Below, in pieces: positions 1 through 7,592 of a stretch of 13,856 nt of DNA; positions within the stretch are counted from its first letter, which is position 1, and every line of letters starts with the position of its first letter. The stretch spans positions 1 to 13,856 of the forward strand of contig CAITBU010000223.1 in NCBI GenBank assembly GCA_903890595.1, written 5' to 3'. The notes under the pieces are model-generated. The model worked only from the letters and a program-made list of their open reading frames with translations. It did not search any database and was not told where the DNA came from. The translations under genes were made by a program, and so were the position numbers. The stretch comes from an uncultured Holophagaceae bacterium (lineage in GTDB: Bacteria > Acidobacteriota > Holophagae > Holophagales > Holophagaceae).

Positions 1-41
1 AGGGCTACACCGAGGTTCGCATCAAGACGATCAACGGCTAA
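1..41 (+). CDS. rplU: 50S ribosomal protein L21, C-terminal fragment
   Basis: Only the last 13 codons are inside the window. They read GYTEVRIKTING followed by TAA. The ending matches the usual L21 C-terminus (a Y-T-E-V-x-I stretch just before the end), and rpmA follows 77 nt downstream, as in nearly all bacteria. L21 binds 23S rRNA in the large subunit. The identification rests on the short tail plus the neighbour; the rest of the gene lies to the left. Confidence 0.85.
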   Translation, partial: GYTEVRIKTING

Positions 42-63
42 CTTTTTCGCTTGCGAAAGAGTT
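40..63 (+). other. rplU-rpmA intergenic hairpin
   Basis: The left arm 40-50 (AACTTTTTCGC) pairs with the right arm 53-63 (GCGAAAGAGTT) over 11 positions, with one T-G wobble and a tiny loop around TT. The hairpin begins inside the rplU stop codon. No T-tract follows, so it does not look like an intrinsic terminator. It may be an RNA-processing or mRNA-stabilising element between two co-transcribed ribosomal protein genes. That role is inferred; only the pairing is visible. Confidence 0.45.
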
Positions 64-118
64 AGATGCGAAAAGAAACCTACTGATCCATTCGACATTC
101 AGATGAAGAGGTATTCCC

Positions 119-379
119 ATGGCACATAAAAAAGGCGTTGGTTCCAGCCGCAACGGTCGCGATTCCCACTCCCAGCGCCTCGGCGTGAAGGAGTTCGGTG
201 GCGAGCTCGTCCCCGGTGGCTCCATCCTCGTCCGCCAGCGCGGCACCAAGTTCAAGGCCGGCATCAACGTCGGCATGGGCAAGGACCACACCCTGTTTGC
301 CCTCACCCTGGGCAAGGTCCGCTTCCAGGACAAGGGTCGCTCCGGCCGCTTCATCCACATCGACCCTGTCGAAGAGTAG
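119..379 (+). CDS. rpmA: 50S ribosomal protein L27
   Basis: This 86-residue protein is the usual L27 length. It starts MAHKKGVGSSRNGRDSHSQR, the strongly conserved N-terminus that reaches towards the peptidyl-transferase centre of the 50S subunit. It continues with GG..V.GGSILVRQRGT (about residues 27-43), and a G-x-G-KDHTLFAL segment typical of the family. There is no N-terminal extension before the MAHKK start, so no sign of the Firmicute-type cleaved leader. The start is set by AGAGG at 107-111, 7 nt upstream of the ATG. It is co-directional with rplU and probably in the same transcript. A hairpin 45 nt after the stop separates it from obgE. Confidence 0.97.
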   Translation: MAHKKGVGSSRNGRDSHSQRLGVKEFGGELVPGGSILVRQRGTKFKAGINVGMGKDHTLFALTLGKVRFQDKGRSGRFIHIDPVEE

Positions 380-423
380 CTGGCCTCCGGGGCTGGCGTC
401 CTGCGCCTGCCCTTGAAACCCCG

Positions 424-458
424 AGCACAGGCCGGGCTTAGCCCGGCCTGTGCTTATT
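424..458 (+). terminator. Hairpin after rpmA, terminator or attenuator
   Basis: A perfect 14-bp inverted repeat: AGCACAGGCCGGGC (424-437), loop TTA, GCCCGGCCTGTGCT (441-454). The following bases are TATT, so the U-tract is weak. The stem is strong enough to end or attenuate transcription of the rplU-rpmA unit. Only about 30 nt remain before the obgE start, and no promoter is visible there. Partial read-through into obgE is therefore likely (inference). Confidence 0.7.
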
Positions 459-487
459 CCTGCGCCCCCCTCGCGTGAAGGCCCTCC

Positions 488-1504
488 ATGTTCCTCGACC
501 ACATCCAGCTCACCATCGCCGCCGGTCACGGGGGTTCGGGTGCCATGAGCTTCCGCCGGGAGAAGTTTGCCCCGGAGGGTGGTCCTGACGGTGGGGACGG
601 CGGCAAGGGCGGCAGCATCTTCCTGAAGGCCAACCGCGCCCTGAACACCCTCAACCCCTACCGCCACAAGCGCGACTTCGTGGCTGGCCGGGGCTCCCAG
701 GGCGAGGGCTGCATGCGCCACGGCTCGGACGGGGCTGATGTGCTCCTCGAGGTCCCCCGCGGCACCCTGGTCAAGGACGCCCAGACCGGCGAGACCCTGG
801 CCGAGCTCCTCCAGGACGGTGAGGTGGTCTGCGTGGCCCGTGGCGGCCGTGGCGGCCTGGGCAACGCCCGCTTCCGCAGCTCCACCAACCGCACCCCCCG
901 CCATCACCAGCCCGGGGAGGACGGTGAGGAGCGCATCCTCGACATGGAGCTGAAGCTCATCGCGGACGTGGGCCTGGTGGGCTTCCCCAATGCGGGCAAG
1001 AGCACCCTGGTGAGCCGCCTCAGCGCCGCCCGCCCCAAGATCGCCGGTTACCCCTTCACCACCCTGGAGCCCCAGCTGGGCGTGGTCAGCCTCGACCGCT
1101 TCGGCGGGGACGTGCTGGACAGCTGGGTCATCGCCGACATCCCTGGCCTCATCGAAGGCGCCGCCGAGGGCGCCGGCCTGGGCATCCAGTTCCTGCGCCA
1201 CGTCGAGCGCACCCGCATGCTCCTCCACCTGGTAGACCTGTCGGACCCCGTCACGGAGCCCGAGGAAGCCATCCGCGTCATCGAGGGGGAGGTTCACGCC
1301 TTCAGCCCAGTGCTGGCGGCCAAGCCCCGCTGGCTGCTGGGCACCAAGTCGGATGCCCTGCAGGACGACGACCGCCGCAAGGCCTTCGGGGACCTCTGCG
1401 CTGCCCGCGGCCACCGTGCCTTCTTCATCTCGGGTGTCACTGGGGAGGGCCTGAAAGAGCTGGCCTTCGCCGTGGACGCGTTCCTCAAGGCCGAGGCCCA
1501 GTAG
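488..1504 (+). CDS. obgE: GTPase Obg/CgtA, 50S ribosome assembly
   Basis: Obg is an essential GTPase that helps late 50S maturation and links ribosome status to stress and growth control. The 338-residue protein has the glycine-rich Obg fold first (about 1-158), including GGPDGGDGGKGG at 31-42. The GTPase domain follows: P-loop GFPNAGKST at 165-173, switch I around YPFTT at 188-192, and DIPG at 217-220. The base-recognition motif, normally NKxD, reads TKSD at 286-289. The G5 region is ISGVTGEG at 314-321. The protein ends right after the G domain, without the C-terminal OCT domain of Bacillus Obg. GAAGG at 477-481 lies 6 nt before the ATG. Its stop overlaps the nadD start by one base. Confidence 0.97.
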   Translation: MFLDHIQLTIAAGHGGSGAMSFRREKFAPEGGPDGGDGGKGGSIFLKANRALNTLNPYRHKRDFVAGRGSQGEGCMRHGSDGADVLLEVPRGTLVKDAQTGETLAELLQDGEVVCVARGGRGGLGNARFRSSTNRTPRHHQPGEDGEERILDMELKLIADVGLVGFPNAGKSTLVSRLSAARPKIAGYPFTTLEPQLGVVSLDRFGGDVLDSWVIADIPGLIEGAAEGAGLGIQFLRHVERTRMLLHLVDLSDPVTEPEEAIRVIEGEVHAFSPVLAAKPRWLLGTKSDALQDDDRRKAFGDLCAARGHRAFFISGVTGEGLKELAFAVDAFLKAEAQ

Positions 1505-2118
1505 TGCGCATCGGGCTCCTGGGTGGCGCCTTCAACCCCCCGCATGAGGGGCACCTGGAGCTGGCCCGCCTGGCCCTGGCCCATCTGGAGCTCGACGAGC
1601 TGCGCTTTGTCCCCACGGCCCTCAGCCCCCACAAGGAGGACCCCGGCGGCCCGGCCCCCCAGGCCCGCCGTCAGCTCCTGGACCTGGCCCTGGTGGGCCT
1701 GGACCCCCGCTGCCGAGTGGACCCCCTGGAGCTGGAGCGGGGTGGCCGAAGCTACACCGTGGACACCCTGGAGGCCCTGGCCGAGCGGGAGCCTGGCACC
1801 CAATGGATCCTCATCATGGGCAGCGACCAGCTGCCCGGACTGCCCGCCTGGCGCCGCCCAGAGCGGGTCTTTGCCCTCGCTGCCGCCGCCGTGGCCCAGC
1901 GTCCCGGGGCCCCCTTCCAGGTGCCGGAAGTCCCGGGCCTGCACCTTGTGGACCGCTGGAGCGGCGCCCCGGGGGAGCTGGTCCCGCTGCCCACCACGGA
2001 CCTGGATCTGGCCTCCACCACCCTTCGCGACCGCCTCCGGGATACCCCGGGGGAGGACCCCGCCGGCCTGCCCCCGCAAGTTCTCTCTGCCATTCGGTCG
2101 GAAACTTTGTATCGTTAA
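1504..2118 (+). CDS. nadD: Nicotinate-nucleotide adenylyltransferase
   Basis: NadD joins ATP and nicotinate mononucleotide to form deamido-NAD and pyrophosphate, the penultimate step of NAD synthesis in the cytoplasm. The 204-residue protein has the nucleotidyltransferase signature GGAFNPPHEGH at 7-17, with the ATP-binding HxGH. It also has SYTVDTLE at 83-90, the substrate loop IMGSDQL at 104-110 followed by W116, and STTLR at 171-175 in place of the usual ISSTxIR. The start is GTG at 1504, whose G is the last base of the obgE TAG stop. This TAGTG overlap implies coupled translation. Placement between obgE and rsfS is a very common bacterial arrangement. Confidence 0.96.
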   Translation: MRIGLLGGAFNPPHEGHLELARLALAHLELDELRFVPTALSPHKEDPGGPAPQARRQLLDLALVGLDPRCRVDPLELERGGRSYTVDTLEALAEREPGTQWILIMGSDQLPGLPAWRRPERVFALAAAAVAQRPGAPFQVPEVPGLHLVDRWSGAPGELVPLPTTDLDLASTTLRDRLRDTPGEDPAGLPPQVLSAIRSETLYR

Positions 2119-2135
2119 ATTGACTTGGAGCCTGC

Positions 2136-2510
2136 ATGTCCCTTGATTCCCGGCTTGCGACCGTCGTCGAAGCCGCTCGGTCCAAGAAAGCCTTTCGCGT
2201 CCGCCTAGTGGACGTGGGGGAGATTGCCAGCTTCACTGACACCTTCGCCTTCATGAGCGGAGGCAGTGACCGGCAGAACCGCGCCATCGCAGAGGCCGTC
2301 GAAGATGCCCTCAAACAGACGGGCGAGCACCCCATCAGCCGGGAAGGTGAAAAGACCGGCAACTGGGTCCTCCTGGATTACGGCAACTTGGTCGTCCACG
2401 TCATGGACGAGGAGACCCGACGCCACTACAACCTCGAGGGCCTGTGGAGCGCAGGCCGCGACCTGGAACTGCCCCCCGAAGAGCACCCGGAATCCGAGCC
2501 CAAACCATAG
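2136..2510 (+). CDS. rsfS: Ribosomal silencing factor RsfS (Iojap family)
   Basis: RsfS binds ribosomal protein L14 on the 50S subunit and blocks joining with 30S, lowering translation when nutrients are scarce. The 124-residue protein shows the DUF143/Iojap fold: D35-T-F-A-F-M with SGGSDRQ at 41-47 and an alpha helix after it, then EGEKTGNWVLLDYG at 70-83, VVHVM, and RRHYNLEGLW at 95-104. A short proline/acid-rich tail follows the core. TGGAG at 2126-2130 lies 5 nt before the ATG. It sits 17 nt after nadD and 14 nt before gdhA. In many genomes rlmH comes next; here gdhA does. Confidence 0.95.
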   Translation: MSLDSRLATVVEAARSKKAFRVRLVDVGEIASFTDTFAFMSGGSDRQNRAIAEAVEDALKQTGEHPISREGEKTGNWVLLDYGNLVVHVMDEETRRHYNLEGLWSAGRDLELPPEEHPESEPKP

Positions 2511-2513
2511 GAG
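2509..2513 (+). promoter_or_regulatory. Ribosome binding site of gdhA overlapping the rsfS stop
   Basis: AGGAG at 2509-2513 shares its first two bases with the rsfS TAG stop (2508-2510). It lies 11 nt before the ATG at 2525. This supports the 2525 start over an upstream in-frame ATG at 2444, which would put 27 non-family residues inside rsfS. Confidence 0.65.
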
Positions 2514-2524
2514 TCACCCTCCCC

Positions 2525-3778
<1,254 letters not shown>

Positions 3779-3793
3779 AGGCAGATTGCAGCC

Positions 3794-3831
3794 CTAACAG
3801 AGCCCCGCCTCAGCGGGGCTCTGTTAGTTTT
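3794..3831 (+). terminator. Intrinsic terminator of the rpmA/obgE-gdhA unit
   Basis: A perfect 15-bp stem: CTAACAGAGCCCCGC (3794-3808), loop CTCA, GCGGGGCTCTGTTAG (3813-3827). It is followed on the + strand by TTTT at 3828-3831. It begins 15 nt after the gdhA stop. The loop holds the reverse complement of the stop codon of the converging small-subunit gene, and the right arm encodes that protein's last residues. On the - strand no T-tract follows the hairpin. Confidence 0.88.
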
Positions 3832-4580
3832 CCGATCAGCCGCAGCAGGCCATCCAGGATGGTCAGGGGATGCGGGGGACAGCCGGGGATATACAGGTCC
3901 ACGGGCAACAGGCTGGCCACGCCGCCCAGCTGCTCCTCGCGCTGGTAGTAGGGGCCGCCCTGGATGGCACAGGCCCCCACAGCGATGACGATCTTGGGTC
4001 CGGGCACCGCGTCGTAGGTCTTCTGCAGGGCCAGAGCCATGTTGCGAGTGACGGGGCCCGTGACCAGCAGGCCATCCGCATGGCGCGGTGAGGCCACGAA
4101 CTGAATGCCGAAGCGGCCCAGGTCCCAGGAGAGGGTCCCCAGCACGTTCACGTCCACCTCGCACCCGTTACAGCCGCCAGCACTCACCACCCGGAGCTTC
4201 AGGGAGCGGCCCAGCAGGCGCTGTAGCTCGCCCCCCAGGGCCTCGGCCCGGTGGTAGGCCTCGGTCCCGGTGAGGACCAGGTCCTCTCGGGTACGGACGG
4301 CCAGGCAGTGGTCCTGGGTGAAGGTGATGGCCCCCTCGGGGCAGGCCTCCACACAGGCGGGGCAGAAGACGCAGCGACCCAGGTCCAGGCTGGGAGCCCC
4401 GGCCTTCAGGGTGATGGCCTCCGTGGGGCAGGCCTTGGCGCAGTCGCTGCAGCCTTCGGGACACAGCTCGGCACGGAAGCTGGGCAGGCCCTGGAAGCGC
4501 ACCGGCAGGGCGGGGATCGTCTTGGGATAGGCCAGGGTCCGGTGGCCCTGGCGCCAGCGGGACAGCAGGATGTGCATCAT
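3810..4580 (-). CDS. hyfI: Ehr/hydrogenase-4-like small subunit fused to a two-cluster ferredoxin
   Basis: This 256-residue protein combines two subunits that are separate in E. coli hydrogenase 3/4 (HycF/HyfH and HycG/HyfI). The N-terminal part carries two [4Fe-4S] motifs: C40-x3-C44-x2-C47-x3-C51-P and C70-x2-C73-x2-C76-x3-C80-P. The C-terminal part (about 126-256) is NuoB/HyfI-like, with AGGCNGCE (C137, C140), VGACAIQGGP (C204) and YIPGCPPHP (C234) binding the proximal cluster next to the large subunit. Electrons would enter through the ferredoxin domain at the cytoplasmic face. Two adjacent ATGs are possible (4580 or 4577). The gene follows the large subunit by 7 nt and closes the operon. 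Its stop lies in the gdhA terminator loop. No signal peptide is seen. An energy-converting hydrogenase small subunit is the main alternative name. Confidence 0.93.
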   Translation of the reverse strand: MMHILLSRWRQGHRTLAYPKTIPALPVRFQGLPSFRAELCPEGCSDCAKACPTEAITLKAGAPSLDLGRCVFCPACVEACPEGAITFTQDHCLAVRTREDLVLTGTEAYHRAEALGGELQRLLGRSLKLRVVSAGGCNGCEVDVNVLGTLSWDLGRFGIQFVASPRHADGLLVTGPVTRNMALALQKTYDAVPGPKIVIAVGACAIQGGPYYQREEQLGGVASLLPVDLYIPGCPPHPLTILDGLLRLIGKLTEPR

Positions 4581-4587
4581 GGGCGTC

Positions 4588-6099
4588 TCACAGGTCGTGA
4601 CCGCAATAGGAGAGGTTGAAGCTCTTGTTGCAGAGGGGGAAGTCGGAGATCGTCTCGCCCCGGAGCGCCAGGGCCAGACCGAACCAGTTGTGGAAGGAGG
4701 CGTCCACGATCTTGTAGCGGGCGAACCGGCCAGCGGCGTCCGTGATGGCCAGGTGCAGCACCTCGCCCCGCCACCCTTCCACCAGAGCCACGCAGAGGCT
4801 GTCTGGTGCCAGGTCCGGCAGGGACCCTGGCCGGGGCTCGCAGGGGGACTTGGCCAGCTCGGCGAAGGCCCCCGCCAGGTGGCGCTGGCTCTCGAAGAGC
4901 TCGCGCCAGCGCACCCAGGCCCGGCTGTGAACGTTGCCGCTCTCGGCGAGGGCCGGCTCCACCGGGTGCATCCCGTAGGGCCCAAAGGGGTGGTCCCGGC
5001 GAACGTCCATGGGGATCCCGCAGGCCCGGGCCGGCACGCCCACGGCGCCGATCTCACGAGCCTGGGAGGGGGTCAGGTGGCCGGCACCCTCGAAGCGGAT
5101 CACCACGGAAGCGGCCTCCCACAGCAGCGCCACCGAGTCCTGGGTCTCGGCCCAGGCCTGGGCCATGCGCGGAGCGAGGCGGGCGATCAGGCCCCCGTCC
5201 AGGTCCTGCTGGAGGCCACCGGGCCGCAGCCAGTTCCGGCCCAGGCGGTTTCCGCAGACCTCGGCCGTCAGGTTCAGCCACTCGCCCCGGAGGCGGCCAC
5301 AGAAAGAGGCTGTGGGCAGGAAGCCCACATCCCCCGAGAGGGCCCCCAGGTCGCCCACATGGTTGGCCATGCGCTCCAGCTCCAGCGCCACACCGCGCAC
5401 CCGCTCGGCGCGCTGCGACACCGTCACCCCGGCCAGGCCCTCCAGGGTCCGGCAGTGGGCCCAGGCGTGGGCGATGCTGGTGTCGCCGGCAGCGGTCTCC
5501 GCCATCTTGAGGCTGAGGGGATGGGGCCCGCCTTCCAGGGCCTGCTCGACCCCGCGGTGCTGGTAGCCCAGGGCGATCTCCAGGTGAAAGACCGTCTCGC
5601 CGTGGCACTGGAAGCGGAAGTGGCCAGGCTCGATGACGCCCGCATGCACCGGACCGACGGCGACCTCGTGGACCTCCTCGCCCTCCACCCGGTAGAAGTC
5701 CATGACGCCGGGCAGCGGCAGCGCGGCGGGCTCGGCATCAGCCGGGGTCCAGGGCCGCTGGTAGCGCACGGGCTTCAGCCAGGGGTGGCCTTCGGGGGTG
5801 ATGCCGTACTGCTCCGCCAGCTCCCGCTCGAACAGATGGGCCTGGGGACAGGTCGGCGTGAGCGCCGGGTAGCGGGGCTCGTTCAGCTGGGTGCGGGTGA
5901 CATGGAGCAGCCCTCCCGTATCATCAGCCAGCACGGCGAAGAGGCGGCGCTGCCCATCGGCGCAGAGGCAGGCCAGGCGCTGGCCCAAGGACACGGCCTC
6001 GAGGATCGCCTCCCGGAAGGCGGCCACAGACAGCTCCGGGATCTCGGCCAGGGGCAGGGCGTGCCCGTTCTTTACTGGGATCAAGGCCTGGGCGCTCAT
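4588..6099 (-). CDS. hyfG: Large subunit (HyfG/NuoCD-like) lacking NiFe ligands
   Basis: The 503-residue protein has an N-terminal NuoC-like domain (about 1-115, with FERELAEQYGI at 90-100 and GHPWLKP) fused to a NuoD/HycE-like domain. The latter shows GPVHAGVIEPGHFRF (149-163), LGYQHRGVE (177-185) and ARACGIPMDVR (357-367). In hydrogenases Ni-Fe is held by RxCGxC and DPCxxC. Here the first reads ETAAGDT (201-207) and the second NLSYCG (495-500), so all four ligands are gone. It also ends 3 residues later, without the peptide cleaved during NiFe maturation. It should sit on the cytoplasmic arm beside the small subunit and the NuoH-like protein. It is probably an Ehr-type catalytic-arm subunit with an unknown reaction. 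It starts with a 4-nt ATGA overlap with hyfF. Confidence 0.92.
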   Translation of the reverse strand: MSAQALIPVKNGHALPLAEIPELSVAAFREAILEAVSLGQRLACLCADGQRRLFAVLADDTGGLLHVTRTQLNEPRYPALTPTCPQAHLFERELAEQYGITPEGHPWLKPVRYQRPWTPADAEPAALPLPGVMDFYRVEGEEVHEVAVGPVHAGVIEPGHFRFQCHGETVFHLEIALGYQHRGVEQALEGGPHPLSLKMAETAAGDTSIAHAWAHCRTLEGLAGVTVSQRAERVRGVALELERMANHVGDLGALSGDVGFLPTASFCGRLRGEWLNLTAEVCGNRLGRNWLRPGGLQQDLDGGLIARLAPRMAQAWAETQDSVALLWEAASVVIRFEGAGHLTPSQAREIGAVGVPARACGIPMDVRRDHPFGPYGMHPVEPALAESGNVHSRAWVRWRELFESQRHLAGAFAELAKSPCEPRPGSLPDLAPDSLCVALVEGWRGEVLHLAITDAAGRFARYKIVDASFHNWFGLALALRGETISDFPLCNKSFNLSYCGHDL

Positions 6100-7589
6100 G
6101 GCCGCACCTCCGTCTGCACCACCTGGGCCACCCCAGTGAGGCTCACCACCGGGACAGGGGGGTTGCCCTCCAGAGCGGAGGAGGCGCCCTCCAGCAGGGC
6201 TCGCAGGGGCGCCGGGAGGTGGATGCCCAGGGCCAGGGCCAGGACCATGGCCAGCACCAGCGGGGCGGTGGTGGCGAAGGTGTCCTTGTAGGGCGTGCGA
6301 ATGCGCTGGGGGCTGGGGACCCCGAAGACCACCTGCATCACCGTGTCGCTCATGGTGAGGAAGATGCCTCCCAGCAACACCAGGAAGGCCGCACCGCTGG
6401 CCAGGTGGCCCGTGGTCAGAGCCGCCGAGGCGATCTGGAACTCGCTGATGAAGGGGGCGAAGGGCGGCAGGCCCGTGATGGCGAGGAAGCCCAGGAAGAA
6501 GAGCCCTGCCGACACGGGTGTGCGCCGGATGGCCCCGGTCACCTGGGGTAGCTGCTTGCTGGCGTAGCTGCGGTGGATGTTGCCCGCCGACAGGAACAGC
6601 ACGCTCTTCACCAGGGCGTTGGCCGCCAGGTGGAAGAGGGCGAAGCGGGCGGCCAGGCCACCGATGCCGATGCCGAAGACCAGGATCCCCATGTGCTCCA
6701 CGCTGGAGTAGGCCAGCAGGCGCTTGAAGTCCACCTGGCCCACCATGAAGACCAGGGCCCAGACCATGGAGAGGAGGCCGAAGCCCAGCAGCAGCTCCCG
6801 GGCGAAGGGGCCTTCGCCGGCGGCGACCACCACTGCGTAGATGCGGAGCAGGGCCAGGAAGGCACAGCTGGTGACCCCGCCCGCCAGCAGGGCACCCACG
6901 ATGCCCGGCGTCTCGCCGTAGGCGTCCGGCTTCCAGCTGTGGAGGGGGGCCAGCCCCATCTTGGTGCCGTAGCCCACCAGGGTCAGAACGAACCCGGCCC
7001 GCAGCCAGGGCCGGGAGAGGCTGGCGCCGGCGGCCATGAGGCGGTTGAAGTGCAGCGGCTCTTCCAGCCCGCCCATGTGGGCCGAGTAGGCCACAAAGAG
7101 GGTGCCCAGCAGGGCCAGGGCAATGCCCACGGAGCCAAGCACCAGGTACTTCCAGGTGGCCTCGATGGACCGGCGGTTGCGGTTGAAGTACACCAGCGGT
7201 GCGGTCACCAGGGTCGTGGTCTCCATGGCCACCCAGACCACCCCTGGATGCCGGGCCAGCGCCAGGAGCGAGGCCAGGCCCAGAAAGGCCAGGATGCAGA
7301 CGGTGAACACCCGGTGGTCCCGGTCCGGCCGGAGGGACAGGTAGGACGGGGCGTACAGGGCGCAGATGAGGAACAAGACACTGACCACCAGCAGCACCCA
7401 GCCACCCAGGGCGTCCAAGCCCAGCCAGGCATTGTGGGGCAGCTCCCGCCAGGCCCGGAGCACCAGCAGCAGGAGCACCAGGTGGAGGGCACCGGTGGCC
7501 GGGAGCAGGCGGACCCGCAGGGTGCTGTCCTTGAGCAGGAAGGCCAGGGCGGCGGCGGCCAGGGGGAGGAGGATGAGCAGCAGGGCCAT
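6096..7589 (-). CDS. hyfF: HyfF/NuoN-like proton-translocating membrane subunit
   Basis: A 497-residue, very hydrophobic protein with about 14 predicted membrane segments, of the Mrp/NuoL-M-N antiporter-like family. Residues expected for the half-channels are in place: E123 (VAMETTTL), K210 and the conserved GLAPLHSWKPDAYGE stretch (212-226), K289 (VDFKRLLAYSSVEH), K328 (NALVKSVLF) and E383 (PFISEFQ). The length is close to E. coli HyfF (about 526) and shorter than the two HyfB-like neighbours, with no C-terminal TWDCG extension. AAGGA at 7597-7601, 7 nt before the ATG, supports the start. It lies 3 nt after hyfE and overlaps hyfG by 4 nt. NuoN or MnhD are possible automatic names; the operon favours HyfF. 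Confidence 0.93.
   Translation of the reverse strand: MALLLILLPLAAAALAFLLKDSTLRVRLLPATGALHLVLLLLVLRAWRELPHNAWLGLDALGGWVLLVVSVLFLICALYAPSYLSLRPDRDHRVFTVCILAFLGLASLLALARHPGVVWVAMETTTLVTAPLVYFNRNRRSIEATWKYLVLGSVGIALALLGTLFVAYSAHMGGLEEPLHFNRLMAAGASLSRPWLRAGFVLTLVGYGTKMGLAPLHSWKPDAYGETPGIVGALLAGGVTSCAFLALLRIYAVVVAAGEGPFARELLLGFGLLSMVWALVFMVGQVDFKRLLAYSSVEHMGILVFGIGIGGLAARFALFHLAANALVKSVLFLSAGNIHRSYASKQLPQVTGAIRRTPVSAGLFFLGFLAITGLPPFAPFISEFQIASAALTTGHLASGAAFLVLLGGIFLTMSDTVMQVVFGVPSPQRIRTPYKDTFATTAPLVLAMVLALALGIHLPAPLRALLEGASSALEGNPPVPVVSLTGVAQVVQTEVRP
6106..6111 (-). promoter_or_regulatory. Strong ribosome binding site of the large subunit inside hyfF
   Basis: On the - strand the sequence GGAGGT lies within the last codons of hyfF, 6 nt before the ATG of the large-subunit gene at 6099. 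It confirms that start. It is among the best Shine-Dalgarno matches in this operon, suggesting that translation of this subunit is boosted as well as coupled. Confidence 0.7.
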
Positions 7590-7592
7590 GGG

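Noticed and set aside
80..1414. - strand open frame (444 codons) opposite rpmA and obgE
   Set aside because: It spans two unrelated conserved genes and their terminator region and has no family features.
3810..5057. Longer version of the small subunit starting at 5057
   Set aside because: The extra 159 residues run out of frame through the large-subunit gene and look like shadow sequence. The family-like protein begins at 4580, just after the large-subunit stop.
4570..6291. Long + strand open frame (573 codons) opposite the large subunit
   Set aside because: Antisense shadow of a conserved gene, with a composition typical of such shadows.
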